Of a DNA stretch of 64,000 nt, positions 18,001 to 26,115 are shown in pieces. Positions within the stretch are counted from its first letter, which is position 1. Each line of letters opens with the position of its first letter. The notes under the pieces were generated by a model. The model was not told the origin of the DNA and did not search any database. It saw only the letters and a list, made by a program, of their open reading frames with translations. Origin of the DNA: Candidatus Poribacteria bacterium (GTDB lineage: Bacteria > Poribacteria > WGA-4E > WGA-3G); NCBI GenBank assembly GCA_022828145.1, contig JAJEJA010000096.1, forward strand, positions 25,208-89,207. Direction: 5' to 3'. The translations under genes and the position numbers were made by a program.

Positions 18001-18459
18001 AAGGGCATCTGGCGAATCAGATTTGCGCGTTAGACAAAAATCGAACCATTCCTTGCTGCTAAGCTGACCTGATATTTCTATCTCTGGTGACAACAAGTGC
18101 GTTGTCAGAAAGCCGCTGCCGTATTCTCCGATTGCCTCTTCCCGATCAGCTTTCGTTGAACCGTGATAAATGAGATTGAATATTTGTTTTTCTTCGAAGC
18201 TGCTCCCATTATGCAAGAAGATAAGTTCTTCCAGATTATACTCAATCTTTACAGTAAGCGGATCATCATGTGCTATTGAAGCATCAAGTGCATTCTGCAA
18301 AAGTTCCCAAATCCACCGCGGTAGTCTCCGACTACGGGCACGCTCATTTGCTCTGAGATAACTATGAACGCGCAAGGCGTTGTTTTCTTTAAGTCCACTA
18401 TCTCTAATTTCGTCGAGTTGACTGTTCCTAGTTTGGTCATCATTCAATTGATTTGTCAT
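15037..18459 (-). CDS. Large sacsin-like GHKL ATPase with C-terminal DUF3883 (nuclease-like) domain
   Basis: 1140 aa. The N-terminus is a Hsp90/sacsin-type GHKL ATPase domain: N-box WELLQNALDA (Glu52, Asn56), LHNGSSF near 75, and the Gly-rich lid IGEYGSGFLTTH near 110. The middle is a long unassigned region. The C-terminus (about 970-1060) has GSDFEV and WLVEVKGTRVEYVKMS, the pattern of DUF3883/Mrr-like domains related to PD-(D/E)XK nucleases. ATPase-nuclease architectures of this kind are frequent in restriction and anti-phage loci, and its neighbours are accessory genes. A defence function is inference. No strong ribosome binding site is visible. Confidence 0.8.
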   Translation of the reverse strand: MTNQLNDDQTRNSQLDEIRDSGLKENNALRVHSYLRANERARSRRLPRWIWELLQNALDASIAHDDPLTVKIEYNLEELIFLHNGSSFEEKQIFNLIYHGSTKADREEAIGEYGSGFLTTHLLSPEIEISGQLSSKEWFDFCLTRKSDSPDALLDLMDEAWENFKASLSTSDQSIPAPFTTRFIYPIMGREAQETVEKGIETLKQCTPFVLVFNSKFSSIDINNHGETLRYEVIKRRSIEATEIQHITVTACQNGNSNENKYVLISDKKKTSVAVPLASNSNGSACQPVKKIPRLFKAVPLVGTESFSFPAVINSLDFKPSEDRDDVYIGLGNDEANTKNQSAIEKSCELLVHLLQYAASEGWYNVHQWTEVPTLQHPTEETREWIRTCVRENLIEEIRKNTIVLNEDENLIDPENVKFLSAGCESGVQTLWDLCESIKGQRKFLPKREEATGWCNAIRSWADVYQDEPMSLFSEVRDGVKLASFIQKNTHKDGNYGKIEDLQNLLREDVPVVEWLNRLHEFFNENNLREEVIEYHIVIDQSGYLDKLSALHRDPGIDIELKEIAEKLDWEIRQELRDNRLTSLTEEEGKGDMKQDQVVDTISAKLRTRADENPDLDFKKASTLLFAWIVNQGDWNLLNGFPLFAKEDDSDKVTIIHLPHPSQDNIQNNECPLAPVLSWENDLQDYWELFPRRYILADILFKAAPDPDIWEMLKTKGFIRKNVIVHDYRNISFETFLPHVPLTEEDTHETKEEISVSDIAFLTKTNIGIIDRVRKSLPLARKFWRFLTEWLTVHDPKGLEIINVSCTCGQTHDCYPAERLVPVVNRKWVPLGENKADNVKAETLANLLRGSEWDPSAMSENDPICYLLEAIGVSHFDLMRETFVNHNDREAVDNAIIEIMRKSKGNVSHLNHTIKYIEAMTNNETIHNDIEQLLDLTKGNLSQVLEDIREHKEQQNKIAEIQSLGKHTEKWVKESLEQAGFSVSRTGTGSDFEVSAETFDLPTQEMVPNDNPNDRKWLVEVKGTRVEYVKMSSEQTKTAVKKRKKYLLCVVPIPENTEVDFQTVKQNMKFVKNIHKKFGDRVTKLCQSIKEQETLLNDTLDDTSSDVELDFERGRAEIRVKNSVWENEGIRLEDLIKHLK

Positions 18460-18552
18460 AATATTTTTTTCTGTAAAGACTCATTAACAGCAGCGAATGT
18501 CATTCACATCTGTCCGTGTAAACTTCATAGTTTGATTGCTAAATGAGTACTG

Positions 18553-18834
18553 TTAAAACCCAAGCTTTTTATCAACAACATTCTTCAACTCTGCACCCTT
18601 CAGATACCGCTCAAGGTTATCAAGAAAAAACTCTGTAATGCGCCGCATACGGTGCTGAGAACCACCCGCAGCATGAGGTGTAATTTACACGTTATCCATA
18701 TCCCACAACGGACTATCATCTGCTAATGGTTCTACCTCCGTGACATCTAAACCCGCACCTGCAATTTTACCTTCCTGCAAGAATTCAGTCTGTTCATCTT
18801 CTATGACAATCGGACCCCGTGCCGTGTTTATAAG
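18553..18834 (-). pseudogene. Decayed 3' tail of a D-2-hydroxyacid dehydrogenase
   Basis: Translates as INTARGPIV..., ...GAGLDVTEVEPLADDSPL, then DNV, a stop and ITPHAAGGSQH, ending in DKKLGF and a stop. This matches the C-terminal 95 or so residues of the intact gene at 22475-23422. The in-frame TAA in DNV-stop-ITPH inactivates it. Nothing upstream of INVARGP is present. It abuts two other gene tails on the opposite strand. Confidence 0.85.
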
Positions 18835-18837
18835 ATC

Positions 18838-18900
18838 TGTTTCTTGACTTCTGATGATATGTCTATAATCAACGGTGCTGCTATACCTGTTTATGGTTAG
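18838..18900 (+). pseudogene. 3' tail fragment of an SDR oxidoreductase
   Basis: Reads CFLTSDDMSIINGAAIPVYG then a stop. It is nearly identical to the C-terminus of the SDR encoded at 815-1528 (FLTSDDASIINGAAIPVYG). Only about 20 codons remain, immediately after the dehydrogenase fragment. Confidence 0.8.
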
Positions 18901-18914
18901 ACATAGAAAGGTCT

Positions 18915-19002
18915 ATTTATTCCAATGTCTAAGCAACCAGAGTTGAATCTTTGTGCTGTTCGGATTATGGTTGTTGATGAAACTTCTAAAAGACCCGGTT
19001 AA
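18915..19002 (+). pseudogene. 3' tail fragment of a nitrate reductase-like molybdopterin oxidoreductase
   Basis: Reads PMSKQPELNLCAVRIMV and runs on to a TAA at 19000-19002. It matches PVSKQPEMKFCAVRIEV at the end of the nitrate reductase (5946-8060). It is a second, shorter and less decayed tail than the one at 8766-8930, directly behind the SDR tail. Confidence 0.75.
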
Positions 19003-19063
19003 CACACAATTTACGAGACTAATACAAACACTGGTTGCTAGTGACCTTGCGTTTCTGATTTTG

Positions 19064-21487
19064 CTATTCAAGTCTTTTAAGATTTTTCTCAATACTGGAT
19101 TTAAGTTCTGCATCACCAGTTTTTTCAACTAATTTCAATGCAGTCTGAAAATCTTGTTTAGCCTTTTGAATATGACCCAACAGTCCATTTGCAAGGCCTC
19201 GATTGTAGTAGGCTCTAACGTTACCAGGTTCAAGAGATATAAAGATGTCAAAGTCCTTAATAGCGTCAGCATGCTTTCCAAGCTGCCCCTTTGCAATTCC
19301 CCTGGCGAGGTAGGCACCATTAAAATCTGGTTTTAATCGGAGTGTCTGATCAAAATCCTTAATGGCGGCTGCATACTGAGCCAACCTATCCTTTGCATAT
19401 CCTCGGACGAAATACGCAGAGGCTAAGTCTGGTTTTAGGCGAATTGCTTTGTCTAAATCATTGATGACACCCTTAAAGTCTCCTTTCATCCCTTTCTTAG
19501 AAGCCCGCATAAAGAAATCCTCTGCAGACATGGATTCTTCTTGTAGGGGTAGTGGTGGTAACTCATCTATATTCCATAGGTAAATCGTCCCATCAACATT
19601 ACCAACAGCAAGTCTACTGCCATCTGGTGAAAAGCACAAACTATTCCCATCTCCTGGAAGTATTGACAAGGCTTCCCCTTTATCAACGTTCCACAAGTGA
19701 AGTGCATTGTCCCAACCCCCACTTACGAGCATTCTGCTATCTGGAGAAAAATGTACGCTAAGGACAGCAGACGTATGTCCTATGAGTGTATTGAGGAGTT
19801 TCCCAGTTTTAACTGACCATAGACGAACCGTCTTGTCTAAACTTCCGGTGGCTAAAACACGACCATCTGGAGAAAAGGCAACACTCCAGATCCTTTCTTT
19901 ATGCCCCGACAGAGTATTGAGGAGCTCCCCAGTTGTAGCCGACCACAAACGAACCGTCGGGTCGAATACATTTCCTCCACTAGCAAGCATGTTACCATTT
20001 GGAGAAAAAGCAGCACTTTCTACCCTCCATGTGTGCCCTTCAAGTGTTTTTATGTGTTTTCCTGTAACAGCAGACCACAAACGGATTTTACCATCCTCAC
20101 TTCCGAAACTAGCGAAATTGCTACCATCTGGACCTAAGACAATTCCTTCAATCCAATCCGTTTTTCCGGAGCGAGTTTTCAGAACCTTACCTTTAGAATC
20201 CGTATTTGCTATGAGAGTTTTTTTCAGTTGACCTGTAGTGGCAGACCAAAATCGCACAGTGCCATCTTCACTACTACTCGCCAACATTTGACTATTGGGA
20301 TAAAAGTATAGACTTGAGACAATATCCTTATGTCCTAAAAGAGTTCTCACAAGTTGACCTGTCCTAGTTGACCATAATCGCACTGTGCCATCTTCGCTAC
20401 CACCAGCAAACATGTTGCCATCAGGAAAAAAGTACAGACTTGAAACAGTCTCTGTATGTCCTGTGAAAGTCTTCAAGAGTTTTCCTGTGGTAGCAGACCA
20501 CAATCGCACTGTGTTATCATAATCAAGAGGTTTAGAAATGCTTGCGCTTGCAAGTGTTAAACCATCTGGTGAAAAGCATACACTGTTGACCAACCCGGTA
20601 TGTTCATGAAGTGTTTTTACATTTTCTCCTGTGAGAGTTGACCAAAATTTAACTGTTCCATCCCAACTCCCACTAACTATAGCAGTTCCATCTGGCGAAA
20701 AGCATACACTGTTAACTCGACTTGTATGACCCCTAAGAGTATTTAGACGTACTCCTGTGTTAACGATCCAAACCCCAATTGTGTCGTCCCAGCTCCCGCT
20801 AACGAGATGGAGTCCATCTGGACTGAAAACTACGCTCTTGATCCAGCCTGTATGGCCCTTAAGTGCTTTCAGGTGTTGTCCTGTGTCAAGATTCCATAAA
20901 CGTATAGTTTTGTCATTACTTCCACTAACGAGCATGCGGCCATCCGGTGAAAAGTCCACGCTATTAACTATCTCCGTGTGGCCTTCAAGTGTTTTTAGTT
21001 GTTTCCCTGTGCCAGGGTTCCATAAGCGAATTGTGTTGTCATTGGCGAAAGTACTACCACTTCCTGTTGCGAGTTTTCTGCCATCGGGACTAAAAGCAAT
21101 GCTGTTGATTTCAGCTGTATGACCTGTTAAGGTTTTCAAGTGTTGTCCTGTGTGTACATTCCACAGCTCAATGTTGCCGTCACTACTACTTGCGAGGATC
21201 CGGCCATCTGGTGAAAAACAGACGCTTGAAACCCAATTCGGGGGTCTTGTAAACAGTTTTACTTCTTTTCCAGTTCTTGTATTATATATCCATACTCCTA
21301 TACCAGTTGGCACTGCCAACTGGTTACCATCTGGTGAATACACAACATCACCAGTAATTACACCTTTGCCTATCCGAGTAGTCACACCTTTAGGCAGATT
21401 CCATTTTGTGTAATCTTGGGCAAGTACATTTGGCAAAAACAAAATAAACAAAAACAATGTAGTGGAAAGCAAGTATGTCTTTTTCAT
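19064..21487 (-). CDS. Secreted WD40-repeat protein with C-terminal TPR repeats
   Basis: About 807 aa. A signal peptide (MKKTYLLSTTLFLFILFLP...LAQ) precedes roughly 13 WD40 repeats, with recurrent SPDG and x-LWS/N motifs. These should form one or two beta-propellers (about 40-620). Four TPR units follow (about 640-800). It probably acts outside the cytoplasm as a protein-interaction scaffold. I used the ATG at 21487, which has AGAGGA upstream and the signal peptide right behind; a longer frame starts at 21523. A related, broken WD40 gene lies at the right end of the window. Confidence 0.88.
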   Translation of the reverse strand: MKKTYLLSTTLFLFILFLPNVLAQDYTKWNLPKGVTTRIGKGVITGDVVYSPDGNQLAVPTGIGVWIYNTRTGKEVKLFTRPPNWVSSVCFSPDGRILASSSDGNIELWNVHTGQHLKTLTGHTAEINSIAFSPDGRKLATGSGSTFANDNTIRLWNPGTGKQLKTLEGHTEIVNSVDFSPDGRMLVSGSNDKTIRLWNLDTGQHLKALKGHTGWIKSVVFSPDGLHLVSGSWDDTIGVWIVNTGVRLNTLRGHTSRVNSVCFSPDGTAIVSGSWDGTVKFWSTLTGENVKTLHEHTGLVNSVCFSPDGLTLASASISKPLDYDNTVRLWSATTGKLLKTFTGHTETVSSLYFFPDGNMFAGGSEDGTVRLWSTRTGQLVRTLLGHKDIVSSLYFYPNSQMLASSSEDGTVRFWSATTGQLKKTLIANTDSKGKVLKTRSGKTDWIEGIVLGPDGSNFASFGSEDGKIRLWSAVTGKHIKTLEGHTWRVESAAFSPNGNMLASGGNVFDPTVRLWSATTGELLNTLSGHKERIWSVAFSPDGRVLATGSLDKTVRLWSVKTGKLLNTLIGHTSAVLSVHFSPDSRMLVSGGWDNALHLWNVDKGEALSILPGDGNSLCFSPDGSRLAVGNVDGTIYLWNIDELPPLPLQEESMSAEDFFMRASKKGMKGDFKGVINDLDKAIRLKPDLASAYFVRGYAKDRLAQYAAAIKDFDQTLRLKPDFNGAYLARGIAKGQLGKHADAIKDFDIFISLEPGNVRAYYNRGLANGLLGHIQKAKQDFQTALKLVEKTGDAELKSSIEKNLKRLE

Positions 21488-21569
21488 AACGCAGGTTCCT
21501 CTATTAACTCTTTTTTCTTTCATAATTCACATAAAATTTTGATTGAAAGATTTGATTACATTTTTACGG

Positions 21570-22457
21570 TTATTTTTTCTTGGCTTGGTTAATGAAAACT
21601 TTTATTTTAAGATTAAGATGATCAGTGATGTCATCCAGAATTCTTTTCATTCTTGTAATGGCAAGACCCGAAAAAATATAATATGTCATCCCTGTTTCTG
21701 TTTCAACTGATTTTTGTGCCTTATTAGGATCTTCATAATCCGCTATCAAAGGCAACTTTGCTTCGTATTTACCAAGGTTTTTTACCTTCTCAATACCTAT
21801 TTTCTTAATCACCTCAATGAAGGTGTCAATTGCCCTATCCTTTGAAATCCAACTGCCATCCTCCATTTCAACAGCTAAAATATTTTTAGATCTTGGTTCA
21901 GTGGAAGGTTCTAAAAATTCACCGAATAGCTCAACTAATTTCCTATGCAGACTCTTTCCAGGCTGTCCTCTATTCTGTTCAATAAGGGCAATGTGCCCAC
22001 GAGTATAACCAACTTTTGCTGCTAAATCCTCTTGGGTCATTTTAACATCGTCCCGTTTCTTGGCAAGTTGTTCACCATATGATATTACTACTTTATCTTC
22101 AGTATCCGATGTATCTTTAGTATCTGTAGCATCTTGTTCTGCAAACAGATCGGTATGTTGAACAGCATAGCTCTTGATAAATTTTAATAACCGAGGAGTA
22201 GCACAAAACCATTCCCCATGGACACGGAATGCACCAAAATGAAGATGAATTCGCTTTTCTTCTCTACGAGCTTCCTCCTCTGTATCAAACGGAATGACAC
22301 CTATATCCCATATTGGAGATTCGTTACCAGTCTGTAGAACAGCTTGACGAGTTAATAGATCTGTGCGAGTACGACCAATCTTAATAAAATCAGGTTGTTT
22401 GTCGCCGAAATTACTCTTCGCGAAAAAGTAGATTATGGGTTGATTTTCATTTGGCAT
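21570..22457 (-). CDS. T5orf172/GIY-YIG-type nuclease domain fused to an XRE helix-turn-helix
   Basis: 295 aa. Residues about 8-100 (IIYFFAKS...DFIKIGRTRTDLLTRQAVLQ...EKRIHLHFGAFRVHGEWF) match the T5orf172/MUG113 branch of the GIY-YIG superfamily. Residues about 125-185 (YGEQLAKKRDDVKMTQEDLAAKVG...) form an XRE-type helix-turn-helix. A C-terminal region of about 100 aa is unassigned. AGGAGA precedes the ATG. It could be a sequence-specific nuclease or a regulator using a degenerate nuclease fold. It is 17 bp upstream of the dehydrogenase gene on the same strand side. Confidence 0.78.
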   Translation of the reverse strand: MPNENQPIIYFFAKSNFGDKQPDFIKIGRTRTDLLTRQAVLQTGNESPIWDIGVIPFDTEEEARREEKRIHLHFGAFRVHGEWFCATPRLLKFIKSYAVQHTDLFAEQDATDTKDTSDTEDKVVISYGEQLAKKRDDVKMTQEDLAAKVGYTRGHIALIEQNRGQPGKSLHRKLVELFGEFLEPSTEPRSKNILAVEMEDGSWISKDRAIDTFIEVIKKIGIEKVKNLGKYEAKLPLIADYEDPNKAQKSVETETGMTYYIFSGLAITRMKRILDDITDHLNLKIKVFINQAKKK

Positions 22458-22474
22458 GATTTCTCCTATGATGA

Positions 22475-23422
22475 CTAAAAACCAAGCTTTTTATCAACAA
22501 CATTCTTCAACTCTTCCCCCTTCAGATACCTCTCAAGGTTATCAAGAAAAAACTCTGTAATACGCCGCATACGATGCTGAGAACCACCCGCAGCATGAGG
22601 GGTTATAATCACGTTATCCATATCCCATAATGGACTATCAGCTGCCAACGGTTCTGTCTCTGTCACATCTAATCCCGCACCAGCAATTTTACCTTCCTGC
22701 AAGATTTCAATCAAGTCATCCTCTTTGACAATCGGACCACGTGCAACGTTGATAAGATAGGCAGTTGGTTGCATAGCAGACAGGTTCTCAGCATTTATCA
22801 ATCCACGGGTTTCCTCTGTCAATGGACAGGCAATCATGACAACATCAACCCTACTCATCATATCGGCAAGCTTATCCATCGGTAACAGTTCATCAACACT
22901 GTCAGGTTTATCTGTTCGGTACGCATCAACACCGATAACGTGCATATCAAAACCTTTTGCGCGTTTCACCATCTGCATACCGATGCCACCTAAACCAACT
23001 ATACCGATTCTGAATCCATCAATCTCAATCATCGGGGATTTACTACCACCCCATTTACGATTGTCCTGGTTACGAACAAAATGGTGGATACCACGTGTCA
23101 ATCCAAGTAGAAGTGCGAATGCTTGGTCAGCGACATGCGTTCCGTATAGTCCGGCAGCGTTAGTTAAGATCACATCACTCTCACACATCGCTGGATACAT
23201 GTGTTTATCCATGCCAGCACTTGAAGCCTGAACCCATTTGATGTTGACTAAATACGGGAATATGTCCTCACTGCAGAAACCGAAGAATATATCAGCATCT
23301 TTACCCTCTTCAGCAATCTTATCTTTTGAGCTCGCCATAATGTAAGTATGCTCATCACCGAGGATATTCTCTAATCTATCTAATTGTTCACCCTCAACCC
23401 TATGCTGTAACAGTATTTTCAT
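22475..23422 (-). CDS. D-2-hydroxyacid dehydrogenase (NAD-binding)
   Basis: 316 aa, standard family length. It has the Rossmann motif GIVGLGGIG, catalytic Arg in NVARGP, Glu in ETEP and His in ITPHAAGGS. It would interconvert a 2-hydroxyacid and a 2-oxoacid; the substrate is not clear. I start at the ATG at 23422 (GGAAGGAG just upstream) rather than 23449. It follows the HAD hydrolase by 11 bp, so it is likely in an operon with it and 6-phosphogluconate dehydrogenase. A decayed copy of its 3' end lies at 18553-18834. Confidence 0.9.
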   Translation of the reverse strand: MKILLQHRVEGEQLDRLENILGDEHTYIMASSKDKIAEEGKDADIFFGFCSEDIFPYLVNIKWVQASSAGMDKHMYPAMCESDVILTNAAGLYGTHVADQAFALLLGLTRGIHHFVRNQDNRKWGGSKSPMIEIDGFRIGIVGLGGIGMQMVKRAKGFDMHVIGVDAYRTDKPDSVDELLPMDKLADMMSRVDVVMIACPLTEETRGLINAENLSAMQPTAYLINVARGPIVKEDDLIEILQEGKIAGAGLDVTETEPLAADSPLWDMDNVIITPHAAGGSQHRMRRITEFFLDNLERYLKGEELKNVVDKKLGF

Positions 23423-23433
23423 AAAACTCCTTC

Positions 23434-24336
23434 CTAATCTGTAGACCATGGAGGTGTTTCTGGTAACAACTCCTGAAACGCATTTAGCAGTTTGTCTTCG
23501 TAGCTGCCAGCGAATTGTTCATTGAAAAATCTATCAATTCCTTCGTCAAGGAAATGTGCCCACGAGGTGTCTTCGGCACCGGGATTTACAGGAAAAAACA
23601 GTGCATCAACACTACGACCTGCCTTCAAATCTCCAGGTGAATCCCCTATCATCAAGACACGATTTTTTGGATACTTATCCTTTGTCGTAATCGTCAGATG
23701 TTCGGTCTTCGTTCCCATCTCCTGTCCTGCAATCAAAGCGACATATTGGTCTATATTGTGTTCGTCCCATTCACGTTGGAGTGCTTCGTCAGGTGTGGCG
23801 GAGACGACAATTACATCCGCTTTCCCTTGCAGTCGTTGTAATGCTTCACGCACACCCGGAAATGGGGGTAGATTGTAGACAATCTCAGCCACACTTTCGT
23901 TCACAGCAAGGCTCCATTGCATTACATGGCTCAGTTCATCCCTTCTATCACCAGTTGCATTGTCTATTGCTTCCTGTAGCGCGGGATTACCGAGTTTCGT
24001 CTCAACTTCTGTCCATCCTTTTAAATGTCGTAATTCAGGAATTTCTAACCCCATTTTTCTAACGAGAGACATTTCGCGAAGATAATCAAATACAAGTAGC
24101 AGTGCCTTAAACCGATTCGTTCCTCGCATTGTTGAATAAAGGTTGACAAAATCCCATGCTTGATGCACCTGTCTTGAGATGGATGCTAACCCAAAATGCT
24201 TCACGACGTTTACACTAAAGCAGTCGTTATGTTTTACCTCCATACTGTTGAAAACACATCCATCTGAATCAATTCCGACAAAGAAATCGTGTTGTGGTTT
24301 AAAATCGTATAATGCTTGTTGTGGTTCTTGAGCCAT
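23434..24336 (-). CDS. HAD-superfamily hydrolase
   Basis: 300 aa. Motif I is DSDG (Asp23, Asp25), motif II is VVSAT, and motif IV is MIGDSPGDLKAG. A large helical cap (about 40-160) lies between motifs I and II. It is probably a small-molecule phosphatase. The ATG at 24336 is preceded by AGAGGAGG; its reading frame begins just inside the 3' end of the 6-phosphogluconate dehydrogenase gene, suggesting coupling. Confidence 0.85.
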   Translation of the reverse strand: MAQEPQQALYDFKPQHDFFVGIDSDGCVFNSMEVKHNDCFSVNVVKHFGLASISRQVHQAWDFVNLYSTMRGTNRFKALLLVFDYLREMSLVRKMGLEIPELRHLKGWTEVETKLGNPALQEAIDNATGDRRDELSHVMQWSLAVNESVAEIVYNLPPFPGVREALQRLQGKADVIVVSATPDEALQREWDEHNIDQYVALIAGQEMGTKTEHLTITTKDKYPKNRVLMIGDSPGDLKAGRSVDALFFPVNPGAEDTSWAHFLDEGIDRFFNEQFAGSYEDKLLNAFQELLPETPPWSTD

Positions 24337-24346
24337 TTTACCTCCT

Positions 24347-25810
24347 CTACTTAACAATTACTTCTGGACGGTTCTCTAACATCCATTCCGTATGGAAAAC
24401 TGTCGATTCACCGTTTTCATTGACAATTACATTACCCTCTGAGTCAATTTTATGATAGGTATGTGCCCCAAAATAGTCACGCATCGCTTGAATTAGATTG
24501 GCGGGGAGTCTGCTGCTACGGTAACTATCAAAATAGGCTAAGGCAGAGCTGAATGCAGGAACTGGGACACCAACGTGCGTGGCAGTACTGACGACATTTC
24601 TCCAGTGTGACTGAGATTTCTCAATAACATCCTTAAAATAGGGATCAAGCAATAGATTTGTAAGGTCAGGTTTGCGTTCATAAGCTTCTGCGATGCGATG
24701 CAGGAATTTTGCTCTTATGATACATCCACCACGCCATCCTAATGCAATTTGACCCAGATCCAAATCCCAATCGTTTTCAGCACTTGCTTCCCGCATGAGT
24801 GCAAAACCTTGGGCGTATGAACATATCTTGGCTGCGTATAATGCATTGTGGATAGCAGTTAACGCTCCTTTTCTTTCGCCATCATAAGTTCCAGCAGGAC
24901 CTTTTATCACCTGTGCAGCGTCAACACGTTCACTCTTGATAGCAGAGATACAACGTGCAAAAACCGCTTCAGCGATTGTAGGAGCAGAAACGCCAAGGTC
25001 TAAGGCGGAGATGCTTGTCCATTTTCCTGTCCCCTTTTGACCTGCTTGATCGAGAACAACATCAACAAAGGGAGTGCCACTTGCATCCTTCTGTGTAAAG
25101 ATGTCAGCAGTAATTTCAATGAGGTAAGAATTGAGTTCACCTTGATTCCATTTGTCAAATACCTTGTGCATCTCATCTGCGTTCATACCCAAGACGTTTT
25201 TCATCAGTGAGTATGCTTCACATATCAGTTGCATATCCCCGTATTCAATGCCGTTATGCACCATTTTGACATAATGTCCAGCACCGTTCGGACCGATATA
25301 TGAACAACACGGTGTACCGTCTACTTGCGCTGCGATTTTTGTGAAAATTGGTTCCACAAGTGTGTATGCTTCAGGTGAACCCCCCGGCATCATAGCAGGT
25401 CCCTTTAATGCACCTTCCTCTCCACCTGAAATTCCAGTCCCGATAAAGAGTATGTCTTTTTCGCCAAGTTCCGCGTGGCGGCGTATCGTGTCATTGAAAT
25501 TGGAGTTCCCACCATCAATGATGAGATCACCTTTAGATAGATGTGGTACAAGTAACTGAATGAATGCGTCAACAGGTTCACCTGCTTTGACCATTAAGAT
25601 AATCTTTCGGGGTATATCCAATTGTGAAATAAATTCGGAGATGGAATGTGCACCTACTATATTCTTACCATCTGCTGCACCGGCGATAAAATCATCAACC
25701 CGTGAGACTGTTCGGTTAAAAACCGCAACCTCAAACCCTCTGCTTTCTATATTGAGTGCAAGATTCTCTCCCATCACTGCCAATCCGATGAGTCCTATAT
25801 CTGCTGCCAA
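24347..25810 (-). CDS. gnd: 6-phosphogluconate dehydrogenase, decarboxylating
   Basis: 487 aa, full length for the long (GndA-like) form. The N-terminal NADP motif is GLAVMGENLALN, and the substrate-binding segment is GAGHYVKMVHNGIEYGDMQ. It oxidatively decarboxylates 6-phosphogluconate to ribulose 5-phosphate in the pentose phosphate pathway. The start is a TTG at 25810 with GGAGG 9 nt upstream; no better ATG exists. It heads the minus-strand group with the HAD hydrolase and the hydroxyacid dehydrogenase. Confidence 0.95.
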   Translation of the reverse strand: MAADIGLIGLAVMGENLALNIESRGFEVAVFNRTVSRVDDFIAGAADGKNIVGAHSISEFISQLDIPRKIILMVKAGEPVDAFIQLLVPHLSKGDLIIDGGNSNFNDTIRRHAELGEKDILFIGTGISGGEEGALKGPAMMPGGSPEAYTLVEPIFTKIAAQVDGTPCCSYIGPNGAGHYVKMVHNGIEYGDMQLICEAYSLMKNVLGMNADEMHKVFDKWNQGELNSYLIEITADIFTQKDASGTPFVDVVLDQAGQKGTGKWTSISALDLGVSAPTIAEAVFARCISAIKSERVDAAQVIKGPAGTYDGERKGALTAIHNALYAAKICSYAQGFALMREASAENDWDLDLGQIALGWRGGCIIRAKFLHRIAEAYERKPDLTNLLLDPYFKDVIEKSQSHWRNVVSTATHVGVPVPAFSSALAYFDSYRSSRLPANLIQAMRDYFGAHTYHKIDSEGNVIVNENGESTVFHTEWMLENRPEVIVK

Positions 25811-25957
25811 GTTCTGTTTCCTCCGATCTTAGAGTATTCTGTATATCATACACTACAAAGGGACATTCTGTCAACTCAAATTGGGTCAGACAAATAGTGT
25901 GCCAAAACCTATACACACCTACGATCAAAACTATAGTAGAGAATAAACCTGTTTCAT

Positions 25958-25965
25958 GATATAAT
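25958..25965 (+). promoter_or_regulatory. Extended -10 promoter candidate
   Basis: TGATATAAT contains a perfect TATAAT (25960-25965) with the TG of an extended -10 element. No good -35 is visible. It reads toward the small ORF at 25978 and the gene at 26116. The rest of the 25811-26115 gap shows nothing else. Confidence 0.45.
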
Positions 25966-25977
25966 TGGGAGCACAAG

Positions 25978-26073
25978 ATGGGACGAGGTTACAAGTCTAA
26001 ACACCGTGAATACATTCGTTCTAATTTAATACTACGGGATTGCTGGAAGAAAGAATCACCTTGTACACTATGA
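25978..26073 (+). CDS. Possible 31-aa small protein
   Basis: An ATG with GGGAG 8 nt upstream and an extended -10 box before it opens a 31-codon frame ending at TGA 26073. The product is basic with two Cys (RDCWKK, SPCTL). No family was recognised. It could be a real small protein, a leader peptide for 26116, or a remnant of a longer gene. Confidence 0.3.
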   Translation: MGRGYKSKHREYIRSNLILRDCWKKESPCTL

Positions 26074-26115
26074 CACTTTGGATCAAAGGTAATATTATAA
26101 AAAAGGAGTTTTGGC

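Noticed and set aside
19707..20231. A 174-codon plus-strand frame over the WD40 gene
   Set aside because: Antisense shadow of repeated WD40 codons; its protein is a repeat of the complementary motif.
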